64,000 nucleotides of DNA from Cinnamomum chago. Taxonomy: Eukaryota > Streptophyta > Magnoliopsida > Laurales > Lauraceae. This document shows, piece by piece, positions 23,128 through 34,010 of this stretch. The stretch lies in contig CP142458.1 of assembly GCA_038049695.1 (NCBI GenBank), positions 40,765,501 through 40,829,500 on the forward strand, in the 5' to 3' direction. The notes under the pieces are model-generated. The model worked only from the letters and a program-made list of their open reading frames with translations, made no database searches and was not told the DNA's origin. The position numbers and the translations under genes are program-made. Each line of letters starts with the position of its first letter. Within the stretch, counting starts at the first letter, position 1.

Positions 23128-23509
23128 ATGAGGGACTGGTGGGCTGAGCTCCTTGATCGCTTAAAAGATCGGGTGCGAGCGATGGGGTTCGGTGACTTTA
23201 TGTCTATCGTTGCCTTCCGCACCGACCGCGCCCTCATTTGTGCTCTCTCTGAGAGATGGAGAGATGAGACGCACACTTTTCATTTCCCGCCCAGGGAAAT
23301 GACGATCACATTGGAGGACATCGCGCGATGTTGGGGGTTGAGGGTGACGGGCCTCCCTGTTTTCTCGAGAGTGAATGATGCCAAGGCCTCCATCACTCGA
23401 TTACGCCTGCATAGGATGTTTGGGGCACGCCCCCAATCTGGCATGGGGCAGATTGATGCAGAGTGGCTGAGGGAGGCGTATAGCCTAGAGAGGAAGAGGA
23501 TCTTAGATA
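23128..23509 (+). pseudogene. Plant mobile domain (PMD), N-terminal half
   Basis: The text RDWWAELLDRLKDRVRAMGF, ICALSERWRDETHTFHFP and MTITLEDIARCWGLRVTGLP matches the start of the plant mobile domain, known from MAIN/MAIL1-type nuclear proteins and from domains carried by MULE and Ty3 elements. Key family signatures seen are ERWR-ETHTFHFP and E/D-D-L/I-A-WGL-V-G-P. A donor GTAAGT follows at 23510 and an acceptor CTCAG at about 23590-23594. It lies antisense to Element 3. Broken gene or element cargo, with function in its present state doubtful. Confidence 0.75.
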
Positions 23510-23594
23510 GTAAGTATTCCATTATTGCCTTTGTAGCCTTGTATCCTTCAGCTTCCATTATTTCTACTAATCGTTTCACCTTGCTTCATCTCAG

Positions 23595-24057
23595 AGTGGG
23601 CTAGGAATCAGGCGGACTTCTTTGCTAAGCTGAGGGCAAGGATACTGGATTTGGAAGGTTTGTCGGTCAGAGGTCGTGAGGGAGGCCTAGTCCCCACAGT
23701 GACCGGGGTTCGGGCCGATGCCGGTAACACTTTGTTCCTTTTCCCTTAAATTGATTTTGAATCCAAAATACCGATGAGACTTGCACCTTTGACTTTCACC
23801 CTTTACCGACAGCATTCAAAATTCCTTTGATAGGTGAGGGCCCCTTCTCTGGACGACCCCGATCTGCAGGCGGCCCCGTCGATGATGACGTAGCAGTGGT
23901 GGATGCCATTGAGAGTGATGAGGAGGCGGGTGGGAGTGATGACGATGCGGTTGAGTCCGAGGATCCGGACTTCGATGAGTTGGAGGGTGCTCTCATCGTG
24001 TATGATGATGGAGATGACGAGATTGATGATGGGGATAGTGAGGATGAGGGGGTGAGG
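23595..24057 (+). pseudogene. PMD gene, linker and acidic exon, ended by solo LTR
   Basis: After the acceptor near 23594 comes ARNQADFFAKL-like text with a donor near 23725. A following exon from about 23834 encodes a strongly acidic run (SDDDAVESEDPDFDELEG, YDDGDDEIDDGD), which continues until TSD TGAGG (24053-24057), where a solo LTR begins. Similar acidic text resumes after the LTR at 27147. Acidic linkers inside PMD proteins are common, but this assignment is by context. Confidence 0.5.
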
Positions 24058-24389
24058 TGTGAGGCCCCACCCCTTGTGGGCCCTCTATTTGAATATTTGA
24101 ATACTATTTCATATTAAATTACTAGCTAATTATCCTAATTAGAGGTTAGTAAGGGTAGCTAATTATCCTAGTTAGATTAGCTTAGTTGAGTTAGTAGGGA
24201 GTCTTTTTGCAGTATTTAGGATTAGTAGTGAGTGGAGGCCCTTACTAGGATTTTGTGTGTCTATAGGGGGGTATCCGCAAAAACCTTTTCTAGAACCTTC
24301 CCACCTAAAGACCAAAAGGCCCACAACCCTAACCCTAATCCCATACAAACCTAAAGGGCATTATGGTCCTTAGCCAAACCCCCAAACCC

Positions 24390-24397
24390 TATAAATT
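24390..24397 (+). promoter_or_regulatory. TATA box of solo LTR 1
   Basis: TATAAATT in the context AAACCCTATAAATTCAGC, 333 bases into the LTR. A C/T-rich stretch follows (24420-24480), as is common at plant transcription starts. Single-site evidence, supported by position. Confidence 0.6.
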
Positions 24398-24907
24398 CAG
24401 CACTATTCCCAAGGCAACCCTAGCAACTATTCATCTCTCTCATTTCCTTTCCTTCCTCACTCTCTCATTTCTCCCCTAGAGCTAAGTGCTGGGTTGTTCT
24501 TGTGCTGGGAGAATACCTAGGAGTTGTTATATCATCTTCTTCATTGGATTGGCTCACTCTTTCTTCTCTTCTCTCTACAATCTCTTTATTCTCAAAGGCA
24601 AGTTCAATATACTAACTTAACATAGGTTCTATGTTTCTATTTCATTTGATTCACTTAATTTTAGTTTAGATATTTTCATGTGATAGAAACTACATTGAGC
24701 TTAGTTTTATGGAATTATGGCATTGATGGATGGGTTTTTCCCCATTTGGAAGATCAATGGGCCTATTTGGTGTTTGATGGAGGTGCATTGGAGTGTTTCT
24801 ATGTTTTATGTTGGTTTGGTGATGTTTGGGAAGGATTAGAGGTGTTTTGGTGGAAAAACGGGTTGGAAAGGATGAAACCCTGAAAACTGGGTTTTCCCCA
24901 GTTCTAC

Positions 24908-25400
24908 GTGTGCCGGGTCGACCGGCCTGCAGCTCGGTCGACCGAGCACACTGAAACTGGGAGAAAACCCAGTCTCAGTTAATTTTCTACAGACTGAAAG
25001 TTCAGTGTGCCAGGCCGACCGAGTCCTGTGCCAGGTCGACCGAGCACACTGTTTTTGCAGGAAATAGCTTGGAGATGCATTTTTCCTCAGATCCAGAAAT
25101 CCAGTGTGCCAGGTCGACCGCGCCCTGCTCCGGGTCGACCGAGCACACAGGAATTTCAGGAGAGAAGGCTGAGAGCTGGGACATCAAGGTTCCAGGGTTT
25201 CAGTGCACTCGGTCGACCGCCCAGGCCAGGAGGTCGACCGAGCACACATGAAGTCCCTGGGAACAAACCAGGCCTTCCAGGTGCTTGAACAGTTTTCTCA
25301 GTGCACTCGGTCGACCGACCTGCAGCCAGGTCGACCGAGTACACTGCATACCAGGTCGACCTGGGGGTCAACCCCTAGTGTGCCAGGTCGACCGACCACA
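24908..25400 (+). repeat. GGTCGACCG palindrome cluster in solo LTR 1
   Basis: About a dozen copies of the self-complementary GTCGAC core, mostly as GGTCGACCG, arranged in pairs separated by spacers of 12-20 bases and framed by GTGTGCCAGG / CGAGCACAC. Pairs recur at about 24915/24936, 25014/25037, 25109/25132, 25209/25230, 25309/25330 and 25355/25384, a period near 100 bases. No coding meaning is seen. Confidence 0.9.
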
Positions 25401-27146
25401 CTGGGAATTTGTGATTTTCCAGTTTTCAGTCATTTGAAGTTGTGATCATTTGTGGGGCCCATTGACCATCCAAATGGACATTTATTGAAGTGCCAAGCCC
25501 GAGTCAACGGTGTGGCTCAACCGTGACTCGTGGGTACCACCAAGTAAGGTTTTGGTTGTGTAGTCTAAGATGATTCGATCCCTAAAAGTTGTCAATGATG
25601 CCCGTAACCTCAGGAGCACCAAACATAGTATCCTTTGGCATCTGAGACTCCATTTACATATCAGATTACCTGAGATGGACCTGAACCTGAATGTGGTCCA
25701 TTACCTAGGATTGGACTGTTGTTATTTTCCCTGTTGATTCTCTTACTGAAGTTCATACTTCACCTTTCTTATTTACTGTCACTCTTATATCCTCAGTGTA
25801 GCTTTAAATTGTTAATTAAATGGAAATGGATGACCTGAACCTAGGATATCTTAGAGGTGACCCGATAGTATGATTTGAAGAACACTGACCCGTGTCTGTG
25901 GCTAGGCGGACCCTTTTTGGGCCTAAGTATGGATGTGTTAAACCTTTAGAATTGGAGAGGTGGACTATATTAGTGTTATAACTCCTTATGGATGAGGATG
26001 AGTTGATTATCAGTAGAAATGGATATGTTGCCTCGTTTGGACTGTTTTAGACCAGGCCATGTGTTGATGGGCCTTGGTATGGATCCAACGAGTGGGCTTG
26101 GACTTGGGATTGTAATCCATGAACTATTTGATATATGAACCTTTTAGAGACTTGGTTAGGACCTTGTTCACGCAAGGCAAAGCCTAGACAGACACAGACC
26201 CTTAGAGTTTCTTTGAGTCGGCATAGACATTCACTCGGTTGACTTAAGCTCAGCCTGTGGACTGATCATCCCCAGTAGGAGCTATTATGAGTGTTGAGGA
26301 GCTATCATGATGAGCTATGTTGTAGACGGACGGTGTGATGCCGGGTTCGGTCTTTGAGTGATGAGTGTATGAGATTGTTGAGTGGTTTGCGGGGTTAGTA
26401 ATCCCCAGCACTGGTGAGATTCCCCGCAGCAACTGTGTTCAGTATGGGAGGGCCGCGGCATAATATCCCGCGGTATCCAGCTCGTGTGAATGTGCCATGT
26501 TGTAGTAGATTAGATGGTGTATCTTTATCCTGATTCTATATGTTTATCTGCTCAACTACCTAGATCGTTTATCTTGTTATTCCTTAATTTATATACATGT
26601 CTCTACTCTTTTGATATATATATATCCTATGTTACTTGTATACTGTGACTTGCTAGATCTTTAGATCTGACCCATCTTTGGTGCTTAGGCCTTGACCCCG
26701 AGTTCGCGGAGGACGCGCTCGCGCTCGTAGAGGCGTCTGTCGTCGAAGATTACGGATGGGGCCCGGCCGACCCAGATGTCGAGCCGGAGGGTGGAGAGCC
26801 GTTACCAGGGGGCTTTGAACGCTATCTTTATTTGGGATTTTGAGCGAGATTTTGTAGTGAGAGTTGGGTAGAAATCAAAGATGTAATTAACTTTTAGTTC
26901 TTGACATTTAACACCTTTCAAACTAGACCATTGTTCTGCTCTCATTTAATATATATGATACCTATTGCTTCCGCTTTACTTGTCATGCTTCCGAAATTTG
27001 ACCATTGATAGTATATTGTGCAAAAGTTTTAAATCGGACCTCACTGCGGGCCTACGATCTTGGAAGTTCTCGGATTTTTCGGGAAGTAGCGTGCCAACTT
27101 CGGGTATTCCGACGATTATCTCGATATCCGGAATTGGGGCGTTACA

Positions 27147-27489
27147 TGAGGCCCTGCCGGGTCGTTTTTGTTCGCATTGATGAGGGGGGTGATGGAGATG
27201 TGGGTAGAGGTGATGAGGGCGATGACGTTGGATCCTCTGAGGGTAAGCACTCGATCTAGCTTCCTTAACCGATCTCTAGTGCCTTGTATATTTCTCATCC
27301 TTGTTTCTCAGGTTCTTTTCTCTTTTTGTTTCAGGATATGAATGGCGGGAGGTGCCCGTTGACGGGTATACTCGCCGGAAGAGGGTAGGGATACCTTGCG
27401 AGATTTTCCAAGTCGCGAGTGAGCACCGACACATTTGGTAACTACTTTGTTCTCCATTCTGATTATCAAATGAATTTCTTAGGTCAATT
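27147..27489 (+). pseudogene. PMD gene, acidic piece after the solo LTR and next short exons
   Basis: Text after the TSD copy includes EGGDGDVGRGDEGDDVGSSE, again acidic, and a donor GTAAGC near 27243. An acceptor TTTCAG near 27334 precedes a short exon-like stretch. The order agrees with the PMD gene continuing, but each piece is too short to be diagnostic alone. Confidence 0.45.
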
Positions 27490-27803
27490 TGTATTGTGTA
27501 GAGAAAGAACAGGGGAAGCAAGCTGAGGTTCGTTTGAGGAGACCCAGGTTGATTTCGGCACGATTGGGTGATGAGGAGCATCTCAGGGCTTTTCTTCTAT
27601 TCTTTTTGGGGAGGTGTCTCTTTGCCAACGCGACTGGCAATAGAGCATCTGGCACCCTCATCCGGTTGGTGCAGGACTTGGATAAGGTTGGTGACTACGC
27701 TTGGGGGGCAGCCACCCTTGCATTTCTTTTCCGTAGTCTGGATTCGAGGTGCCGCGTTCAGTCTGGATGCAAGAGCCTTCGAGGGTTCGTGCCGATCTTA
27801 CAA
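27490..27803 (+). pseudogene. Plant mobile domain, central core
   Basis: Contains FLLFFLGRCLFANATGNRAS, LVQDLDKVGDYAWGAATLAF and LFRSLDSRCR, which align well with the most conserved PMD block (LL-LLG-LFAD-SG, L-DLD-VG-YAWGAAALAYLYR). The frame ends FVPILQ at 27803 with a GTTAAA donor-like sequence, and the next exon starts with the expected VWVWERI. This is the strongest evidence for PMD identity. Confidence 0.85.
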
Positions 27804-27904
27804 GTTAAACCTTTATTCCGAATGTTGTGACCTTCAGTAGTTTCCTTTTCTTATCATGTCTCATGCTTCATCTTTTGTAATAACAAAGCTTTGATTTTGA
27901 GCAG

Positions 27905-28118
27905 GTGTGGGTATGGGAGCGCATAGTTCAGTGTCGGCCTGAGCGCTTGCCAGCGAGGTTGAGTTGCAGTCCTCGGGCTTCGCAGTGGTATTCTAACGCG
28001 AATTTACGAGGTTTTGCAGACATTCTACCCCCTGAGATGGTCGAGCGTATTAAAGCTCTTGGGATGAGGCGGGGCGAGCAAGGTTATCGGTTCATCTTGA
28101 TTGAACTGAAAAACCATG
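27905..28118 (+). pseudogene. Plant mobile domain, C-terminal exon
   Basis: After acceptor TTGAGCAG the text VWVWERIVQCRPERLPARL corresponds to the WIYEHFP-like segment that follows the PMD core. It goes on with PRASQWYSNANLRGFADILP and ends near a GTATGC donor. It has the same strand and order as the pieces upstream. Confidence 0.7.
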
Positions 28119-28207
28119 TGGTATGCTCCTTTTCTTTCCTTTGTTTTCTATGCTGAACGTCTGCTTCTCTTTGTTCTCATCAGCTACCTATATCATGGTT
28201 TATCAGG

Positions 28208-29760
28208 TGATTCGGCAGCCCTACCAGGGTGGTCCAGATGATGAGATGACTGTTGTCCAGGAGGGGCGTGCTTAATTTGAGAGGGACATATGGCTCCATG
28301 CTCCTTAGGTAGCAGTCAGATTGATCGTCAGCCGAGTCGCGCACCAACTGGGACGCCATCAAACTATCCCCGCAGAGAGGTCCGTCATGCATCGATCGTA
28401 CCCGGGGTGGGATCTAAAAACGTTCAAGCGCCGCCATCCTTGCCGAAGAGAGATAAAAAACTGGAGAAAGAAAGGTAGGAAGGCTACCTTTGACGTGGAT
28501 GCTAGTGCCTGGAGTGATTATGAGGCATATTGGAAGACGACTTCAAACCGGTATATACTCCTGGAGTCATACTCTTGTGGGGCCTCATATTCTATTAGTA
28601 ATTGCGCAGAAGCAGCCGAGGCCTCATCATTGACCTGAGTGAGCATTGAAGTTTTATTTGCTCTAATGTTGTCTCCTTTCATCGTGACTCACATTGTTTC
28701 CTCCTTTATTTCTCAGGAGGAGATACCGGCTGTAGCGGGGCATTGGCAAGCACGTCCATCATCCGAGGGACGGGGTGAGGTGAGGTTTTTATGAAGTCCC
28801 TAATTTCTCTTATGAGCTTCATGATCTCGGAGATACATGTTCTTCCCATCCCCTAACTATAATTCTCATGTGTAACAGGGGACATCCGGGGGTGCGGAGT
28901 CCGATGCGGAGTCCATTCTCAGGGGAGAGATACTCCGACTGTCTCACCTAGTGGAGAACAAGGTATGACTTCTTGACTTAGTGTTTGGACCAAATGGTGT
29001 TCACCTCCATAGCAATGCAAATCATTTCTGGTGTAATGGCATGGTTCATGCTTTCATAGGACGCAGAGGTCGCGCGATTGAGGGCCTCATTGTCGGCCGA
29101 GAGGGTATGAAAATTGTCAAACTTAATTGGCCACATGCGACCTTGTTTGTATCTCCCTTACTAACAGTGCTTTGGTAATAGGAGCGCCGCCGGGAAAATG
29201 AAGTGATCATTGAAGTATTGGCGGATTCTCGCGAGATATGGGGTCACGGGGTTAATTGTTCATCTTGAATTCATGTTCACGATCTTTGGTCACTATGCAG
29301 GGTGGTAGGGATCAGGACATGTCTGAGGCCATGAGGATAGCATTGGAGGGTGAGCTTCAGATACTACGAGCTGAGGTGGATCGGTTGCAGGTTGGTGAGG
29401 TTTATGCTTTTACTACGTTCCTCTTTCGTATAACAACTGATTCCTAACGGTCTGCCTTTGTGATTTGTAGGTCGACGAGTTGCGTGCCAAGCTCAGGAGC
29501 TTTGAGACCTCTGCACAGGTGAGGGTCTTTTCTTCCTTTTAAATTCCATGTCTGCTACTACAAGGTTTGGTCAATGTAATATTTCTTTAAATGTTGTCTT
29601 GCAGAGCGGTACCATTGTTGCTTTCGCTCCTCCGCCTCCCAGCTTGACCGAGGAGAAGGCCCGCCTCCATGATCAGTATGCTCGGCGCATGGACCGTATG
29701 GCGCTACATCATGACGAGGTGGTTGCCGATTTGCGGAGTCACCTTGCAAGATGTTATTAG
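28208..29760 (+). pseudogene. PMD gene tail exons, including a C-terminal coiled-coil-like piece
   Basis: A series of short exon-like stretches separated by T-rich introns of about 70-170 bases, with acceptors such as TTTCTCAG (28709-28716), GTAACAG and ATTTGTAG (29463-29470). Legible text includes MSEAMRIALEGELQILRAEV (about 29319), VDELRAKLRSFETSAQ (about 29471) and a final piece with LTEEKARLHDQYARRMDRMA ending at 29760. Regular leucine and charge spacing suggests a coiled coil. Similar coiled tails occur in transposon-borne PMD proteins. Exact exon borders are uncertain. Confidence 0.45.
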
Positions 29761-31915
29761 AGGGCAGTGGAGAGAGGTTACGCGCTCTCGGACTCGTTCC
29801 GCACCCCTTATCAGCGTGCCCCTGGCCGTCCTCATTTGCTTCATCAGCTCGTCATGGTGGAGCTGCTCCGTAGAATCATCGTTCCCCGATTGATCTCCCG
29901 GGGATCCGTCCTTCGTATGTCCTTGCTCTATATTGTATCCATATGTGTTGGCCGTGTATTTATGTTGTTTCGCCCCATCTTTGGCTCGTGGTGGGTGCTC
30001 ATATGTATTATATTTGATGTGTATGTTGTGCGCGTGTGTATTATGTATGTGTAGTTGAGGTGATGTGATTGATGTCTTAGAAGTGCTATGGGAATATGTT
30101 CGATTGGTGAGGAGCTTTTGTGGGGCACTAGGGGAGTATATGAAGTGTTCCTCTTCCGCAGCTAACAGGTTTCTTGTATCCGGAAATTTTCCGGGGTCCA
30201 AAAAAATAAGGGGAAGTGCTGCCGAAATTTTTTCTAAAATTTCGGATAGACAAGGTGATACTTATATAATAATCCAAACGAAGGCAATCTCATAACAATT
30301 TCGACTTGGAGAAGCAATATAGCCACTAGGTTTTCAAACAATGAGTGCTTGAGTGTGTGATATTCGTGGCCTAAGCAATTCTATGTTTTAAGGCATTTAT
30401 ATTGTCAGCAATAAGCTCAAAGGCAGGGGCTTAAGATATTTGCATCTTCAAACCGCATAACATATGACATCATAAATAGTGCGCATAGCATACATCTATA
30501 ATCAAATTCACCATTGGATATCATAACAGTCATAATTCGTATTTCCCAAGTTTGGTCATCATTATTATAATCTTTAAATCGGGGGAGTTGTGCACAAAAT
30601 AGTACCCGTGAATAATAATAAAAAAAATGCCCCAGCTTGTGGGATGTTGTGAATGTAATCGGGGTTGGTTTCCTTGCAAGGTCTCAAAACAAACTTGTTA
30701 GTTTAATATTTTTAGGCCCCCTGCAAAGTTCGGCTAAGGTGGTATCTTTCTTTCTCGGTAAAAATGTCAGGGGGCCGTTTTGGCATTTAAGCTTTGGGAA
30801 AGAACAAGATGGAATTGATACCTTAGGGGATGTGTTCTTTCCTGCATTCAAGCAAAAGTCGTTAGTAACGAAAGCATGCATGAGGTGAGTGTGTGTGCAA
30901 GCTAGTGAGTGCGCGTGACAATCGTGTATGCGATGAGGACCCAGATTGGGAGGCCGTGTAAGATAGATAGATGTTAATAAGAATGTATATATAAAAAATG
31001 CCCCAGCATAAGACTAGTGTTCATTTTGGTTGTGGGTAGGATGTACCCTCGTTCCATGATTGTCACCATGGCGGTGACGTGATCTTCCCTAACTATCATT
31101 TGGAGGTCGAGCCCTCACAAGCCCCCATTTTGTAGCTGCTTAGTCTTTTCGGATGGACTTGGAAAGCACTTGACCACCCCTGGGGCTCATTCGTGAATTG
31201 TGTCTGTGTGTGGGAGTAGCAAGTCACCGTGCTTCTTTGGTGTTGTGGTTTTCGACCACCCTCTGGTTAGTTTATCCGATGAGTACCCATGTCATTTCAG
31301 CAGGCCTAATCCTAATAGATTTTTTTTGTGGGTAAAATGGGGTCGAAAGGAAAGGGGAATCCTAGGGTTATGGCTTCTGAAGCATTAGCCATGGGGAGCA
31401 TACCCACATCTCGTGCGACTCCACCGTGGCTTCTCTCCTCACTTTTCTTTTCTTTTCTTTTTTTTTGACACGTAACTGTGCAATGTTGGGGTCCTTTAAG
31501 CTTTCTAATTAACCCATTAACGAGCATTAGGCCAATGACTCCCAAACCAGATGGCTTTAGGGCACTAGGCATGTAAATACCCCTACGGGCTTACCGACTC
31601 GAGTTAAAAAGGCTACGAACCCAAACTAGTCACGCCCTTTTTTTTTTGGGCTTTCTAACCAACCACTTTTTTTTTAATAGCAAACGGTCGAAAAGCTTTC
31701 ATGACATGGGCGATCTCACCTTCAAACCTTCACATCAAACGACTTTAACCGTGCGGAATTTGTGTGGGGCAGACTCACCTCATTGTGTATTTAAGGGTCG
31801 ATGTGTGTTTGAGTTCCAAGTTCAATCAGAGTGCACCTCTTCGGTCCTCCTATGGGATTTCTACAACTACGTCGAGGGGCAAGGAGGGTCATATTCTGCA
31901 AGAAGCAGGGAAGGG
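29761..31915. other. Non-coding region between PMD gene and Element 3 integrase
   Basis: No coding region I can support. It probably combines the 3' UTR of the PMD gene with the 3' untranslated region of Element 3. Two short blocks share AAAAAATGCCCCAGC (about 30625 and 30989). Pyrimidine-rich tracts lie at 31441-31467 and 31637-31675. I looked for a copy of an LTR end here and did not find one, so the 3' LTR of Element 3 is missing or unrecognised. Confidence 0.5.
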
Positions 31916-33080
31916 TCATACCGTGTACCTTTTTAGGTACATAGCGTTCCTTGGATTGGGGAGCTCTTTCCCTTCTGCATTTACTAGTTTATATGCATTT
32001 CCAGGATATGCTTCTTTAATTACATAAGGGCCTTCCCAATTGGGTCGTAACTTACCTCGGGGATGCGGAAGTTGAGATGGAGCGATGTGTTTCAGCACGA
32101 AGTCGCCAACTTTGAATTTTCTTTCTTTGACATGTTTGTCGTAGGCTCTAGCGATCCGCTTCCGGTATACTTGTGCGTGTTCTGCTGCTTTCATTCTCTT
32201 CTCGTCAAGTAGGTTTAGCTAAAGTAGCAGTGCTTCTCTCCTCTGGTCTTCTGTCATATCTTCATCTAGCTTGATGCGCAATGACGGATGAAGGATTTCA
32301 AGGGGAAGGACCGCTTCCATTCCATAGGTTAAAGAGTATGGGGTTTCTCCTATAGGAGTTCTTATTGAAGTCCGATACGCCCACAACGCTTCGACCAAAC
32401 GGTCTGGCCAATCACTACCTTTGGTGGTTTGCACTGTCTTCTTGATTATCTTCAGTAAGGTCTTGTTGGTGGATTCGGCTTGACCATTTGCTTGGGGATA
32501 ATATGGGGTTGAATGATGCAATTCTATGTTATATTTTGTGCACAACTCGTTCATTTGTTGGGATATGAACTGTGGACCATTGTCTGTTATGAATACCTTA
32601 GGGATGCCAAACCTGGCTATTATATTCTTTTTAATGAATTTGACTAAGGAGGTTGCCTTAATATTAACATACGATTCTGCTTCTGCCCGTTTAGTGTAAT
32701 ATTCTGTTGTTGTTAGTATAAATGCCTTATTTTGTGTGTTCTCTAAGGTAGAGGCTAGGGGTCCTACGATATCAAAGGCCCAGGTCGAGAAAGGCCATGG
32801 AGCCGTAGTAGGGTGAAGGGATGATGCGGGGGCATGGATTAGGTCGGCGTGCAGCTGGCCTTCTTTGCATCTTTTGACGTAATTGACTGAATCTGACTCT
32901 AGGGACGGCCAATAGTAACCTAAACGGATGATCTTCTAAGCTAACATCTGGCCGTTGACATGTCCTCCGCATTCCCCTGAATGCGCTTCTTCAACTATCT
33001 CTTGCCCTTCTTCTACGGTCACACATTGTAAGAGAACCCCACTAAGTGATCAGCGATACAATAGCCCTGCGACTATGACA
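31916..33080 (-). CDS. Element 3 integrase region
   Basis: Text includes the catalytic core end YYPQANGQAESTNKTLLKII (about 32480), WAYRTSIRTPIGETPYSLTY and the C-terminal part FKVGDFVLKHIAPSQLPHPR, GKLRPNWEGPYVIKEAYPGN, ending near 31916. The upstream zinc finger region is only partly legible. No chromodomain is seen, as expected for Tat. Role: insertion of cDNA. Fossil. Confidence 0.85.
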
Positions 33081-33249
33081 TATCTCTGAACCATCTCTTT
33101 CAATGCTCTTTTACCCGATCAAGTGGCATACTCAGGGATGTAGCCATCGTGTAGGTAGTTCCAAATATCGTAGTACCACGGGTGGTCATCTTCAAGGTCA
33201 TCATCATGTTGTATGCGAGCTAGGACTCCCCCTTCAGGCTTGGAATCTT

Positions 33250-34010
33250 TCTCCTAACCAGACTCTTTGTTCTTGGCTTTCTTACTCCTATCTTTTGAAA
33301 CTTTTGGCAGGACTTCGGCAGGGTCCCCTTTGGTCAGGTCTATTGGTTTGACGGACGGAGAATCTAGCCTTTTAATCAGGAATTCTTTGGAATCCTTATC
33401 ATCGGGCATCTCTATGATTGAGGCTAAAATTTCTAACGAGTCAGCCAATCGGTTCAAGGCGCGAGGGATGTAGAGAAATGAAATCTTCTTGAATTCAGAC
33501 ATTAGTTCTTTGGCTTTCTCGTAGTAGTGCGCGAGTTTGAAGGCACTAACCTTCCATTCTCCGGCTATTTGGGAAATAATGACTTTAGAATCACCAAAGA
33601 CTCTTAGCTTCCCAACACCTAGGGCCTGGGCTTCTCTCAGTCCTGCCAGTAAGGCTTCGTAGTCCATCGTATTATTGGTCGCCGGAAATCCGATTTTGTA
33701 GGCCCTTGGGATGATAACTCCTTCCGGGGATAATAGAACTACTCCGACTCCTTTTCCGTTTTGATTCAAAGCTCCATCAAAGTACATGGTCCATAAATCA
33801 TCATCTTTGGCTTCTTCAATATCTGCCAACAAGACGCTTTCGTCGGGGAAATCGATTCTGACTGGTTCGTACCGTGGCAAAGGGAGGTGTGCCAGATGGT
33901 CGGCGATTGCTTGTCCCTTTATAGACTTCTGGGTAACATAGGTTATGTCAAATTCTACCAAGAGCATTTGCCATCGCGTGACTCTTCCCGAAGTAACGGG
34001 TTTCTCGAAA
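33250..34010 (-). CDS. Element 3 second, archaeal-type RNase H
   Basis: The text WTMYFDGALNQNGKGVGVVL, NNTMDYEALLAGLREAQALG, LRVFGDSKVIISQIAGEW and a final R-LNRLADSL-like segment has the D-E-D pattern of cellular/archaeal-type RNase H, distinct from the retroviral RNase H just upstream. Plant Tat elements are known to have gained this domain. The last catalytic Asp region (RALNRLADSL) is legible. Confidence 0.85.

Larger units (their letters stand above)
24058..27146 (+). mobile_element. Solo LTR 1 (3.09 kb) inside the PMD gene, TSD TGAGG
   Basis: Begins TGTGAGGCCCCACCCC and ends GGGGCGTTACA, flanked by identical TGAGG at 24053-24057 and 27147-27151. No PBS, PPT or coding region is attached, so it is a solo LTR left by recombination between the two LTRs of one element. 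The start and end style (TGTGAG-CCCC ... GGGGCGTTACA) resembles the Tekay-like LTRs at 4517-7496 and 54753-58887. It contains a TATA box at 24390 and a dense GGTCGACCG cluster. The orientation is inferred from the TATA box and from the end style shared with the other two LTRs. Confidence 0.93.

Noticed and set aside
24908-25400. CRISPR-like array because of regular palindromic repeats
   Set aside because: Plant nuclear context, irregular spacers without unique equal lengths, no cas genes, and location inside a solo LTR.
29767-30054. Plus-strand hydrophobic frame after the PMD tail as a membrane protein
   Set aside because: It follows the PMD stop in the presumed 3' UTR, and its hydrophobicity follows from T-rich DNA.
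30180-31900. 3' LTR of Element 3
   Set aside because: No TG...CA borders or similarity to any LTR in the window could be found, so it is left as an untranslated region.
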